Assembly: GCF_024297145.1 (NCBI RefSeq)
Contig: NZ_JANCTC010000008.1
Span: 62,001-126,000, forward strand
DNA from: Mesorhizobium sp. LMG 17147
GTDB taxonomy: Bacteria > Pseudomonadota > Alphaproteobacteria > Rhizobiales > Rhizobiaceae
Direction: 5' to 3'
Length of the DNA: 64,000 nt
Shown here: piece after piece, positions 1 through 8,311 of the stretch
How the letters are laid out: the number at the start of each line of letters is the position of its first letter
How positions within the stretch are numbered: position 1 is the stretch's first letter
Made by a program: the position numbers and the translations under genes
The notes under the pieces: model-generated
Database searches by the model: none
The model's input: the letters and a program-made list of their open reading frames with translations, nothing else
What the model was told of the DNA's origin: nothing

Positions 1-1
1 C

Positions 2-259
2 ACGCTGCCTCTGCTGCGCCCAAGCCTGCAGACGGCGATCATTCTGCGCGTCATCCTTGCCTTTGAAGTCTTTGCTGTGGTTGCAGCACTCGGCGGCACC
101 AATCTGCCGGTGCTGATGGGCGAGACCTACAATTGGCAGTTCACGCTGCAGGACCGCAATGTCGCCGCCGCCATGGCGCTGTTCATCCTCGCCATCTCGA
201 TCGGTTTCACGCTGTTCTTCCTGCGGGTGCTGCGTGTGCCGAAGGAGGCGCGGATATGA
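2..259 (+). CDS. Carbohydrate ABC transporter permease, MalF/UgpA-like (C-terminal part)
   Basis: Only the last 85 residues are inside the window; the 5' end lies to the left. The visible part starts in the loop after the permease EAA motif (LPLLRPSLQTAI) and holds two hydrophobic membrane segments before a short basic tail. Inner-membrane permeases of the MalF/UgpA family normally precede a MalG-like partner and a MalK-like ATPase, and that is the order here. Its TGA overlaps the ATG of the next gene (ATGA), so the two are probably translationally coupled. The substrate cannot be read from this fragment; a sugar is inferred from the ATPase type and the glycoside hydrolase downstream. Confidence 0.85.
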   Translation, partial: TLPLLRPSLQTAIILRVILAFEVFAVVAALGGTNLPVLMGETYNWQFTLQDRNVAAAMALFILAISIGFTLFFLRVLRVPKEARI

Positions 260-1098
260 GCACGGTCGCGGAGCTCTCGATCGCCGCGCCTGAGGCCCGC
301 AAAGCCGGTAACTGGTTGCTGGTCGCCACCGTCATCCTGCTTTGCGTCTGGGTGCTGCTGCCGATCTATCTGTTGATCGTCAACGCGCTGTCGTCGCCGG
401 AACAGGTGACCGCCTTTCCCAAGCGCTTCTTCCCGTCATTCGATTTCGGCAGCCTTTCTTTCTTCATCAATTTCGCCGGTGTCGCCAAGGCGCTGTGGAA
501 CTCCGTTCTCGTCGCCACGCTGACGATGCTGCTCTCGATCGGCTTCGGCGCACCCGCGGGCTACGCGCTGTCGCGCTTCGATTTCCCAGGCAAGGAAACG
601 TTCCGTTTCCTCGTGCTGATGACCCGCGCCTTCCCGCTGCCGCTGCTGGCGCTGCCGCTGGCGGTGATGTTCATCCGCACTGGCCTCGACGATACCGCGA
701 TCGGGCTGGCGCTGGTCCACACCACGCTGGCGCTGCCGTTTGCGGTGCTGATCACCTTCTCGCTGTTCTCCGGCATCCCAGTCGAGCTGGAGGAAGCTGC
801 CTGGACGCTCGGCTGCACGAGATTGCAGGCATTCCGAAAAGTCATTCTGCCGCTGGCGCTGCCGGGCATCGCGGCGTCAGCGGTGTTTGCCTTCACCATC
901 TCCTGGAACGAGGTGTTTGCCGCCGCAGTGCTCACCATAGAGAACCGGACGCTGACCGCCTTCCTGTTGCAGAGCCTCGGCGAGTCGCCGCTCTACCTCA
1001 AATTCGCCGGCGGTGCTGCCTTGGTTATCCCGGCTCTGATCTTCATCTTCGCCGTCCGCAAATATCTGTTCGCCATGTGGGGGATCGCCAATCGATGA
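256..1098 (+). CDS. Carbohydrate ABC transporter permease, MalG/UgpE-like
   Basis: 280-residue inner-membrane protein with about six hydrophobic segments. The cytoplasmic EAA loop that docks on the ATPase is clear at about residues 179-195 (EEAAWTLGC then LPLALPG). I chose the ATG at 256 because it overlaps the upstream stop by ATGA; in-frame codons further upstream would run through the preceding gene. It is the second permease of a binding-protein-dependent importer, followed 21 nt later by the ATPase. The substrate-binding protein must lie left of the window. Family assignment is firm; substrate is unknown. Confidence 0.92.
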   Translation: MSTVAELSIAAPEARKAGNWLLVATVILLCVWVLLPIYLLIVNALSSPEQVTAFPKRFFPSFDFGSLSFFINFAGVAKALWNSVLVATLTMLLSIGFGAPAGYALSRFDFPGKETFRFLVLMTRAFPLPLLALPLAVMFIRTGLDDTAIGLALVHTTLALPFAVLITFSLFSGIPVELEEAAWTLGCTRLQAFRKVILPLALPGIAASAVFAFTISWNEVFAAAVLTIENRTLTAFLLQSLGESPLYLKFAGGAALVIPALIFIFAVRKYLFAMWGIANR

Positions 1099-1119
1099 CG
1101 CGCACAAAAGAGAACGCCG

Positions 1120-2160
1120 ATGGCTGAGATCGTCATCAAGCAGGTGGCAAAACGTTTCGGCGGCTTCACCGCGCTGCATTCGATCGACCTGACCATCACC
1201 GACCAGGAATTCATGGTGCTGCTTGGCGCCTCGGGCTGCGGCAAGACCACACTGCTGAGGATCGTCGCCGGGCTGGAAACGCCAAGCCAGGGCGAGGTCT
1301 GGATCGGCGGCCGTCGCGTCGACCATCTGCCGCCGCGCGACCGCGGCATCGCCATGGTGTTCCAGAATTACGCGGTCTTTCCGCACCTGACGGTATTCGA
1401 GAACATCGCCTTCGGCCTGCGCATGAAGAAGCTGCCGCAGCAGGAGGTCGACGGGCGCGTCAACCGCACCGCGGAGCTCATGCATATCGAGCAGCTTTTG
1501 AAGCGCTATTCGGGCCAGCTTTCCGGCGGCCAGCGCCAGCGTGTGGCCGTCGCCCGCGCGCTCGCCATGGAGCCCGATGTGATCCTGATGGACGAGCCGC
1601 TGTCGAACCTCGACGCGCTGCTCAGGCTCGAAATGCGGGCCGAGCTCAAGGGCGTGCTGGCGGCGTCCAAGACCACCACCATCTACGTTACCCACGACCA
1701 GGTCGAGGCGATGAGCCTCGCCGACCGCATCGCCGTCATGCATCAGGGCCGTATCGTCCAGGCCGCCTCGCCGGTAGAGGTCTACCGCAATCCGGCGGCC
1801 CGCTTCGTCGGCTCCTTCATCGGCAACCCGCCGATGAATTTCATCCCGGCGACGAAGACGGCGAACGGCAGCTGGACCGTCGCCGGCCTGACGCTGCCCG
1901 GCCCCAAATCGGACAAGCAGACGATAGAGTTCGCCATTCGCCCCGAGGATGTGGACGCCGGCAACGAAGGTATTAACGCCACCGTGCGCGTCGTCGAGCC
2001 GCTCGGACCGCACACGCTGGTCACCTGCGATGTCGAGGGCGGCCTGTTTCGCGCCATCCTCGAATCGAATGCCGCGGTCGCGGTCGGCGATCATCTTCGG
2101 CTTGCTCCCAAACCCGACCGCATCCGCTGGTTCGATCCCGAAACCACGAACGCCCTTTGA
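1120..2160 (+). CDS. ABC transporter ATP-binding protein, MalK/UgpC-like
   Basis: 346-residue cytoplasmic ATPase that energises the two permeases before it. Walker A GASGCGKTT at residues 36-44, Q-loop Q82, signature LSGGQ 134-138, Walker B ILMDE 155-159 and switch His192 are all present. After about residue 240 comes a C-terminal beta domain (OB-fold/TOBE type) as in MalK and UgpC, where regulators can bind. The end of the gene contains a short tandem duplication that continues into the start region of the next gene. Last component of the transporter operon; no terminator is visible before the glycoside hydrolase. Confidence 0.93.
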   Translation: MAEIVIKQVAKRFGGFTALHSIDLTITDQEFMVLLGASGCGKTTLLRIVAGLETPSQGEVWIGGRRVDHLPPRDRGIAMVFQNYAVFPHLTVFENIAFGLRMKKLPQQEVDGRVNRTAELMHIEQLLKRYSGQLSGGQRQRVAVARALAMEPDVILMDEPLSNLDALLRLEMRAELKGVLAASKTTTIYVTHDQVEAMSLADRIAVMHQGRIVQAASPVEVYRNPAARFVGSFIGNPPMNFIPATKTANGSWTVAGLTLPGPKSDKQTIEFAIRPEDVDAGNEGINATVRVVEPLGPHTLVTCDVEGGLFRAILESNAAVAVGDHLRLAPKPDRIRWFDPETTNAL

Positions 2161-2179
2161 TCCTGAAAGTACGAACGCC
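2131..2179 (+). repeat. Short tandem duplication across the gene junction
   Basis: A 24-nt unit at 2131-2154 recurs at 2156-2179 with 4 mismatches and an offset of 25 nt. The first copy encodes FDPETTNA at the end of the ATPase; the second would encode FDPESTNA in the frame of the next gene, just before its ATG. Because the offset is not a multiple of three, the duplication moves the second copy into the frame of the downstream hydrolase. It looks like a replication-slippage event at the junction. Confidence 0.7.
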
Positions 2180-2182
2180 TCA

Positions 2183-3463
2183 ATGATATCTCTTGCCATT
2201 GACGAAACCATCGCCCGCGCCGTCGAGGTGCTCAGGGAAAACGACCAAGGCACCTACACCATACCGACCAAGGGCCTCTACCCGTTCCAGTGGAATTGGG
2301 ATTCCTGCCTGACCGCCCTCGGTCTTGCCCACTATGACGAGGCCCGAGCCTGGACCGAGATCGACACGCTGTTCGCTCACCAGTGGCCGGACGGCATGGT
2401 GCCGCACATCGTCTTCCACGTCTGGAGCGACGGCTATTTCCCCGGGCCGGAGGTCTGGCGAACGGACCGCCCGACCGCCACCTCGGGCATCACCCAGCCG
2501 GCAGTCGCCGGCTTTGCCGTGCGCCGTCTGTTCGATCAGGCCAAGGACAAGAAACTGGCGGCCCAGCGCGCCCGTGCGCTGCTGCCGAAAATCGATGCCT
2601 GGCATCGCTGGTTCTACGAAAATCGCGACCCGAACGGCGAAGGGCTGGTCGCCATAATTCACCCATGGGAGTCCGGCCGCGACAACTCGATCGACTGGGA
2701 CGAGGCGTTCGAGCGCGTGCCGACCGAAGGCGTCGAGCCCTACACCCGCCGCGACATCCTGCACGCCGACCCTGCGCATCGACCGACCAGGGCCCAGTAC
2801 GATCGCTATATCTGGCTGCTGCAGCATTTCCGCGAACTTGGTTGGGACAACGCCCGGCTGCACGATGCCTCGCCCTTCCAGGTCGTCGATCCCGGCTTCA
2901 ACGCCATCCTGATCCGTTCCGCCGCCGACCTTGCCGATCTCGCCGATACACTTGGCGAAACCGAAATCGCAGAAGCCAACCGCGCCCGTGCCGAAAAGGG
3001 GCTTTCAACAATGGAACGGCTGTGGAGCGACACACATGGCCAGTACATTTGTTTCGACCGAGTGGCCGGAAAGCTCGTGGACAGCGCGTCGGTCGGCGGC
3101 ATTCTGCCGGTGTTTTCGGCCATTCCGGAAAGCCGGGCAGCGGCCATCGCTGCAACGATCGAGCGCATCGCCGGCAAAGCGCGTTACATCGTCCCCTCGC
3201 ACGATCCTGGCGATAGACGCTTCGACCCAAAGCGCTACTGGCGCGGCCCGGTCTGGCTGGTGGTCAACTACATGATCGCCGACGGCCTTGCCGCCGCCGG
3301 CCACAGCCAAATCGCACAACGGATCACGCAATCCAGTCTCGACCTGATCGCCGAGAGCGGTTTTGCCGAATATTACGGTCCCCTCAGCGGCGAGCCGCTC
3401 GGCGGCGATCGCTTCACCTGGACCGCGGCGATGGTCATCGAGTTCCTGAAGGCTCGAGGCTGA
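2183..3463 (+). CDS. Glycoside hydrolase, MGH1/GH63-like (alpha/alpha6-barrel)
   Basis: 426 residues, no signal peptide, so probably cytosolic. The clan hallmarks are visible: a substrate-binding block near residues 28-43 (PTKGLYPFQWNWDS), the catalytic-acid region ESGRDNS at 163-169, a WRGPVWL block, and a general-base region near residue 396 (AEYYGPLSGEPLG) followed by FTWTAA. The family hydrolyses alpha-linked disaccharides or glycosides such as mannosylglycerate, glucosylglycerate or trehalose-like sugars. The ATG at 2183 is preferred because the longer open frame runs back into the ATPase gene. It sits 22 nt behind the importer, so it probably acts on the imported glycoside. Exact substrate unknown. 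Confidence 0.82.
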   Translation: MISLAIDETIARAVEVLRENDQGTYTIPTKGLYPFQWNWDSCLTALGLAHYDEARAWTEIDTLFAHQWPDGMVPHIVFHVWSDGYFPGPEVWRTDRPTATSGITQPAVAGFAVRRLFDQAKDKKLAAQRARALLPKIDAWHRWFYENRDPNGEGLVAIIHPWESGRDNSIDWDEAFERVPTEGVEPYTRRDILHADPAHRPTRAQYDRYIWLLQHFRELGWDNARLHDASPFQVVDPGFNAILIRSAADLADLADTLGETEIAEANRARAEKGLSTMERLWSDTHGQYICFDRVAGKLVDSASVGGILPVFSAIPESRAAAIAATIERIAGKARYIVPSHDPGDRRFDPKRYWRGPVWLVVNYMIADGLAAAGHSQIAQRITQSSLDLIAESGFAEYYGPLSGEPLGGDRFTWTAAMVIEFLKARG

Positions 3464-3544
3464 CGGCCGGTCGCGATTGGCAGTCCCGCAAGGTTTGACA
3501 ACCAGCAGTCCGTGTCTATCGTCGGCCTTTTCCAGGAGCGGCGC

Positions 3545-4960
3545 ATGATGACAACATCCGTGAGCGCTCTGTCCCCGCTGACCGCCGAGCTTCTGTCGCG
3601 GCTGGAAAAGCGGCTGGACAGGTCAGCGATTGTCTCGGCTGAGGAGGCCGGACCACGCTACCGGGAAGATCCCGACGGCAAGGACGGCGCGCCGCCGGCG
3701 ATCGTCTTGCGTCCACGCACGACCGGCGAGGTGTCGGACATTCTGCGCCTGTGCAACGCGGCCGGGCAGAGGCTCGTCGTCCAGGGTGGCCGCACCGGTC
3801 TTGCGGGCGCGGCGCGCATCCAGCCCGGCGAGGCGGTGCTGTCGCTGGAGCGCATGACGGCGGTCGCGGCGCCCGACCGCGAGGCGGCGACGATCGTCGC
3901 CGAGGCCGGCGCGCCGCTGCAAATGGTGCAGGACGCGGCCGATGCGGCCGGCTTGCTTTTCGGCGTCGACATCGGCGCGCGCGGCACGGCCACCGTCGGC
4001 GGCAATGTCGCCACCAATGCCGGCGGCATTCGCGTGCTGCGCTACGGCATGTACCGCACGCAGGTGCTCGGTCTGGAGGCGGTGCTTGCCGACGGCAGTG
4101 TGCTCACGTCGCTCAAGGGCTTGCCAAAGGACAATTCCGGCTATGACCTCAACCAGCTCTTCATCGGCAGCGAAGGCACGCTCGGCGTGGTCACGCGCGC
4201 CTGCCTGCGGCTGCATCCCAAACCTGCCACCGAGGTAAATGCCTTCTGCGCACTTCCATCGCTCGATGCGGCGATTGCGCTGCTTGCGCAGCTCCGGCAG
4301 AAGCTTGGGCCGTTGCTCTCGGCCTATGAGGTGAACCTCGCGCCGCTCTATGGCGCCATGATCGCCGGCATGGAGGCGCCGGCGCCGCTGTCGGCCGGCT
4401 CGCCCGTCTATGTGCTGGCCGAGATACAGGGCAATGAGCCGGACCGCGACGGCGACCGCTTCGCCGCGGTGCTGATGCAGGCGGTCGAGGACGACGTGAT
4501 CGACGACGTCGTCGTCTCGCAATCGCCGCGCGAATTCCGGGCGCTCTGGGCGGTGCGCGAGGAGGCCAACCGTTTCCTGTTTTCGATGGCAGGACTGATC
4601 GGCGTCGATATCAGCATCCCGCTGGCGAAAATGGCGACTTTCCCGCGCGAGACGGAAGCCGCTATCAAAGCCGTCGACCCGAGCGCCGACATCTACGTCT
4701 TCGGCCATCTCGGCGACGGCAACCTGCATTACCAGGTCCGCACCGTGGATCCGGCGGCCGCATACGAGATCATCTACCGGGGTGTGGCCGCGGCTGGCGG
4801 CGGCGTCTCGGCCGAGCATGGCATCGGCCTCGACAAGAAGGAATGGCTGCATCTGGTGCGCAGCGACTCCGAGATCGCGGCCATGCGCCGCCTGAAAGCG
4901 GCCTTCGACCCGAACAACATCCTCAATGCCGGGCGCATCTTCGACCTCGTGCCGGGCTGA
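3545..4960 (+). CDS. FAD-binding oxidoreductase, GlcD / D-lactate dehydrogenase type
   Basis: 471-residue flavoprotein with an N-terminal PCMH-type FAD domain (about residues 45-230, GGRTGLAGAA and GGNVATNAGGI) and a C-terminal FAD-oxidase domain with the conserved GHLGDGNLHY and HGIGLDKKEW segments. Family members oxidise 2-hydroxy acids such as D-lactate, glycolate or D-2-hydroxyglutarate to 2-oxo acids. Start at 3545 is backed by an AGGAG box 7 nt upstream (3533-3537); an in-frame start at 3512 lacks one. It follows the hydrolase on the same strand after 81 nt and converges on psuG. MurQ further right would release D-lactate, so a D-lactate dehydrogenase role is conceivable but not shown. 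Confidence 0.9.
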   Translation: MMTTSVSALSPLTAELLSRLEKRLDRSAIVSAEEAGPRYREDPDGKDGAPPAIVLRPRTTGEVSDILRLCNAAGQRLVVQGGRTGLAGAARIQPGEAVLSLERMTAVAAPDREAATIVAEAGAPLQMVQDAADAAGLLFGVDIGARGTATVGGNVATNAGGIRVLRYGMYRTQVLGLEAVLADGSVLTSLKGLPKDNSGYDLNQLFIGSEGTLGVVTRACLRLHPKPATEVNAFCALPSLDAAIALLAQLRQKLGPLLSAYEVNLAPLYGAMIAGMEAPAPLSAGSPVYVLAEIQGNEPDRDGDRFAAVLMQAVEDDVIDDVVVSQSPREFRALWAVREEANRFLFSMAGLIGVDISIPLAKMATFPRETEAAIKAVDPSADIYVFGHLGDGNLHYQVRTVDPAAAYEIIYRGVAAAGGGVSAEHGIGLDKKEWLHLVRSDSEIAAMRRLKAAFDPNNILNAGRIFDLVPG

Positions 4961-4995
4961 AATCGAAGGCACGTAGCGCTGGCCGGACGCTGTCT

Positions 4996-5925
4996 CTATC
5001 TGGTCGCGCCCTTCAATTCCGCATGCGCAACTGCGATACGGGCAGCAAGCGCGGCGTTGTTGCGGACAAGCGCGATGTTGGCCTTCAGGCTGCGGCCTTG
5101 TGAAAGCTCGTTGATGCGGGCGAGCAGAAACGGCGTCAGTTCCTTGCGCCCGATGCCGCGCTTCTCAGCCTCAGCCACGGCCGCTGCGATCGTGCCGTCG
5201 ATGAACGCCGGATCGAGCGCGTCCGCTTCGGGAATCGGGTTGGCGACGAGAATGCCGGTGCCGGATTCCATCTCGTCATGCAGCAGCATGGCTCGCGCGA
5301 CCTCGTCGGGGGTATCGAGGCGATGGTCGGCCTTGAGCCCGCTGGAGCGGGTGTAGAAAGCCGGAAAATCATCGCTCCCATAGGCGATCACCGGCACGCG
5401 CTGAGTTTCCAGATATTCCAGCGTCTTCGCAATATCGAGTATCGACTTAACCCCGGCGCAGACGACGGTCGTGCCGGTCTGGCCGAGTTCGGTCAGGTCA
5501 GCGGAGATATCGAAAGTGGCTTCGGCGCCGCGATGCACGCCACCGACGCCGCCGGTCGCAAAAATACCGATCCCGGCTAAAGCGGCAATCCGCATCGTCG
5601 CCGAGACGGTGGTACCGGCCGAGCCGCCGCGCACCATGATTGCGGCGAGATCGCGCCCGGAAGCCTTGACCACGCCCTTTGCCGCTGCCAGCTCTTCCAG
5701 TTCACGGTCGTCGAGGCCAACCTTGATCTTGCCGGCGACCACTGCGATCGTGGCGGGCACGGCGCCGTTTTCACGCACCACGGTCTCGACACCACGGGCG
5801 GTTTCCAGATTGGCCGGATATGGCATGCCGTGGGTGATAATCGTCGATTCCAATGCCACCACCGCGCGGCCCTTATCAAGCGCAGCAGCGACTTCATCGT
5901 TCAAATGGACAAGGGAAGGTTTCAT
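4996..5925 (-). CDS. psuG: Pseudouridine-5'-phosphate glycosidase
   Basis: 309 residues, the usual full length. It cleaves pseudouridine 5'-phosphate into uracil and ribose 5-phosphate. ALESTIITHG (residues 24-33), GGVGGVHRGAE (125-135), Asp143 in the DISADL block and Lys160 in AGVKSILD match the family; the last two correspond to catalytic Asp149 and Lys166 of E. coli PsuG. It lies 12 nt downstream of the kinase gene on the same strand, so kinase and glycosidase form the two-step psuK-psuG operon of modified-nucleoside breakdown. Confidence 0.96.
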   Translation of the reverse strand: MKPSLVHLNDEVAAALDKGRAVVALESTIITHGMPYPANLETARGVETVVRENGAVPATIAVVAGKIKVGLDDRELEELAAAKGVVKASGRDLAAIMVRGGSAGTTVSATMRIAALAGIGIFATGGVGGVHRGAEATFDISADLTELGQTGTTVVCAGVKSILDIAKTLEYLETQRVPVIAYGSDDFPAFYTRSSGLKADHRLDTPDEVARAMLLHDEMESGTGILVANPIPEADALDPAFIDGTIAAAVAEAEKRGIGRKELTPFLLARINELSQGRSLKANIALVRNNAALAARIAVAHAELKGATR

Positions 5926-5937
5926 ATCATCTCGCTT

Positions 5938-7047
5938 TCAGGCAGGAATGCGGTACATGCCGGCGGCAAGGAAGCGCGGCGACAGATCGGGGTGGACGCT
6001 GGATTCGCTCTCGGTGGTCAGTGTGGCAAGCAGCGCGCCGGTGCGCACGGCATGAGCGACCGGCTCACCCGAAAGCACCTTGTACAGGGTGCCGGCGATC
6101 ATCGCGTCACCGGCGCCGGTGATGTCGACGGCTTGCGCCGGGACGGAGCGCATGGCCGTCACACCGCTCTCGGTCGCAACGGCAAATCCATGCGCGCCTG
6201 CGGTCACAATCACTTCGGCGGCGCCGGCCGCGCGCAGCCCCGCTGCTGCTCCCTCCGGCGTCAGCCGCTTGTCGGCATCCGTCACGCCGAGCATCGCGTT
6301 GGCTTCGTCATGATTGGTGAACAGAAGATCGATGCCGGTCAGGTCCTTCGACAGGCGCGCCGACTTCGGCGACGATACCGTGTCGACTGCGAGCTTGAAG
6401 CGCGCACCGTGCTTGCGCGAGATCAGCGCTGCGATGGTCGCGGCCGGCAGGTTGCAGTCGATGAACACCCATGTCGCCGAAGCCAGATGCGGCCAGAAAC
6501 GGTCGAGATAGGACGGCAAAAACAGATCGAAGATCTCCATGTCGGCGATGCCGAGCACGAGATCGTTGTTGCGGTCGAGGATGGCCGCGTATTCGGCCGT
6601 CGGCCGCTCCGTGGTGGTGATGACCTGGCTGACATCGGCGCCGAAGTCACGCAAATGCCGCACCAGCGCCCGGCCAGTTTCATCCTCGCCGACGATCGAG
6701 ACGAAGCTTATGTCGACGCCGAGGCGGGCAAGGTTTTCGGCGACGTTGCGGGCAACCCCGCCGAAGCTGCGATGGCCGTCGACCGGGTTCGATGTCTCGA
6801 AGATCAGATCCTTCTTGGCGTGGTATTTGCGGTCGAGCACCGCGCCGCCGATGCAGACCATACGTTTGGACGCCGGCAAGACATAGCCGCGGCCGAGAAT
6901 GTAGCCCTTGTTGATGAGTTGCACGATGTGGGCGGCGACCGTCGATCGGGCAATGCCGAGCGCGGTTGCAATATCCTGCTGGCCGGCGAACGGATTCGCC
7001 GCAATGAGGTCGAGAACCGCTTGTTCTTGTGCTCCAAGGTCGTCCAT
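5938..7047 (-). CDS. psuK: PfkB-family pseudouridine kinase with N-terminal winged helix
   Basis: 369 residues. Residues 1-58 form a helix-turn-helix/winged-helix (QQDIATALGIARSTVAAHI) followed by a PfkB ribokinase-like fold that begins at KRMVCIGGAVLD and ends with the anion-hole/catalytic motif GAGDAM at about 311-316 (Asp314 the likely base). It should phosphorylate pseudouridine for PsuG; the fused DNA-binding domain suggests it also senses the nucleoside and regulates its own operon, as in E. coli YeiI-type proteins. I chose 7047 because GGTGAGG lies just upstream; an open frame to 7143 adds 32 unlikely residues. Confidence 0.88.
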   Translation of the reverse strand: MDDLGAQEQAVLDLIAANPFAGQQDIATALGIARSTVAAHIVQLINKGYILGRGYVLPASKRMVCIGGAVLDRKYHAKKDLIFETSNPVDGHRSFGGVARNVAENLARLGVDISFVSIVGEDETGRALVRHLRDFGADVSQVITTTERPTAEYAAILDRNNDLVLGIADMEIFDLFLPSYLDRFWPHLASATWVFIDCNLPAATIAALISRKHGARFKLAVDTVSSPKSARLSKDLTGIDLLFTNHDEANAMLGVTDADKRLTPEGAAAGLRAAGAAEVIVTAGAHGFAVATESGVTAMRSVPAQAVDITGAGDAMIAGTLYKVLSGEPVAHAVRTGALLATLTTESESSVHPDLSPRFLAAGMYRIPA

Positions 7048-7083
7048 CGCCTCACCTGGCCCCTCAAATTCGGGGCTGAATTC

Positions 7084-7113
7084 GATGTATGAAACAACAG
7101 ATGATCTTGTCAA
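7084..7113 (-). promoter_or_regulatory. Predicted sigma70-type promoter of psuK-psuG
   Basis: On the minus strand a perfect TTGACA (7113-7108) is followed after 18 nt by TACATC (7089-7084), about 37 nt before the psuK start. The -35 is consensus, the -10 weak. The 229-nt gap between psuK and the RpiR-type gene otherwise shows nothing I recognise. Confidence 0.4.
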
Positions 7114-7276
7114 CATTGGTTTGCCATGGCGGCGTTTGACCAATCGGCGCCCGCGGCTCTGCCGGCCGGAGAACGTGTGAGCGCATTGAACAAAGGTACT
7201 TCGGAGGACGAAACTCGCTCTTGTCGACGTGCAGCATCAGGGAGGAACAGAGGCCTTAACGCCACGCCGAAGACTG

Positions 7277-8125
7277 CTAAGCCTTCAGCACCGAGACGGC
7301 CAATTCGCTGTTGTGGACATATTCATTGGCGTCAGGCTGCTTCTGCACAAGCAGGATGAACAGCAGGTCGGTTAGCGTCAGTTGTGCATCACGCGCGGTT
7401 ATCGATGAAGAGCGCGCGCGCTCTTCATCGGCGATCGTGTGGAGGCGAATGTCGGCAACCCGGCTCAGCGGACTGTCGCGAAGTCCCGTGACGGCGATAA
7501 CGGTGGTGCCGCGTTTATGTGCGAGTTCAGCTATCCGCAGGGTTTCGATGCTCGCCCCGGAATAGGAGAGCGCGAATAACGCGTCGCCTCGTCCAAGCGT
7601 CGAGACATTGGCCATTTGCACATGGCTGTCGCTGTCGTGCAGCACGTTGCGGCCGAGCTTCATCAGCTTGTATGAGAAATCGCGCGCCACCAGCGAGGAT
7701 GCGCCGACGCCTGCCAAATGAATGCGGCGCGCACCGTTCAACGCTTCGAGGGCCTTGCCGATTTCCTGCTCCGTGTTGGCCGCGACCGTCTGTTGCATCG
7801 ACAAAAGCTTGCTGCCGATCAGCTTGCGCAGGATGACCAGATAGCTGTCGCCGACCTCGATCGAACCGTGGATCATGCCGGCCGGCACGTGCCATTCCTG
7901 CGACTTGGCCTCGCTGACGGCGAGCTTGAGCTCCTGATAGCTGGAATAGCCGAGCTTCTGGCTGAACTTGACGACGCTCGACTGGCTGCGGCCGATCTCG
8001 GCGGCAAGCGCCGCCGTCGACAGGCGCAGCATCTGGTCGGGATTATCGACGATGTAGCGCCCAATCTCGCGATCGCCGGGCGCCATGATTTCGAGCTTGG
8101 CCTCGATTTTCTTCAGGATGGACAT
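7277..8125 (-). CDS. RpiR/MurR-family transcriptional regulator
   Basis: 282-residue cytoplasmic repressor-type protein. HTH_6 region at about residues 36-62 (RLSTAALAAEIGRSQSSVVKF) and a SIS phosphosugar-binding domain at about 130-260 (IHLAGVGASSLVARDF, ALSYSGASIETL, EERARSSSITARDAQL). It is transcribed away from the murA-nagK-like-murQ genes, and a perfect 15-bp inverted repeat sits in the shared intergenic region. By analogy with E. coli MurR it probably releases its operators on binding MurNAc 6-phosphate or a related amino-sugar phosphate. A 28-bp perfect palindrome lies inside its coding sequence (7403-7430). The effector is inferred. Confidence 0.88.
   Translation of the reverse strand: MSILKKIEAKLEIMAPGDREIGRYIVDNPDQMLRLSTAALAAEIGRSQSSVVKFSQKLGYSSYQELKLAVSEAKSQEWHVPAGMIHGSIEVGDSYLVILRKLIGSKLLSMQQTVAANTEQEIGKALEALNGARRIHLAGVGASSLVARDFSYKLMKLGRNVLHDSDSHVQMANVSTLGRGDALFALSYSGASIETLRIAELAHKRGTTVIAVTGLRDSPLSRVADIRLHTIADEERARSSSITARDAQLTLTDLLFILLVQKQPDANEYVHNSELAVSVLKA
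7403..7430. repeat. 28-bp perfect palindrome inside the RpiR/MurR-like gene
   Basis: Two 14-nt arms (CGATGAAGAGCGCG and its exact reverse complement) meet without a spacer. It encodes part of the conserved SIS-domain segment ADEERARSSSI. Protein conservation fixes some of the bases, but the perfect symmetry is longer than expected by chance in a window this size. Confidence 0.75.
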
Positions 8126-8164
8126 GCGTTCACCTGTTGCCAGTCACGGACAATGCCAAACCAA

Positions 8165-8179
8165 GGAATAAATTATTCC
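8165..8179. promoter_or_regulatory. Operator GGAATA-N3-TATTCC (site 1)
   Basis: GGAATAAATTATTCC, a perfect 7+1+7 inverted repeat in the divergent gap between the RpiR/MurR-like gene (start 8125) and the MurA paralogue (start 8312). The same GGAATA-N3-TATTCC pattern appears before murQ at 10471-10485. Likely bound by the neighbouring MurR-like protein. Confidence 0.75.
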
Positions 8180-8311
8180 GTCTCTGATTGACAGCCAAGA
8201 ATGATCCATCAAATCTCTACCGGTGCGGTTGCGGCCCAGCCTTCGGGCAAGCCGACGATTCGGCCACGAAAGATCGTAGACTCGCCGACAGCTCGGGATT
8301 AGGTCAGAGCC

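Noticed and set aside
877..2253. 458-codon open frame on the minus strand
   Set aside because: Antisense to a clear ABC ATPase; no family features.
3623..4972. 449-codon open frame on the minus strand
   Set aside because: Antisense to the FAD oxidase, which has full domain motifs.
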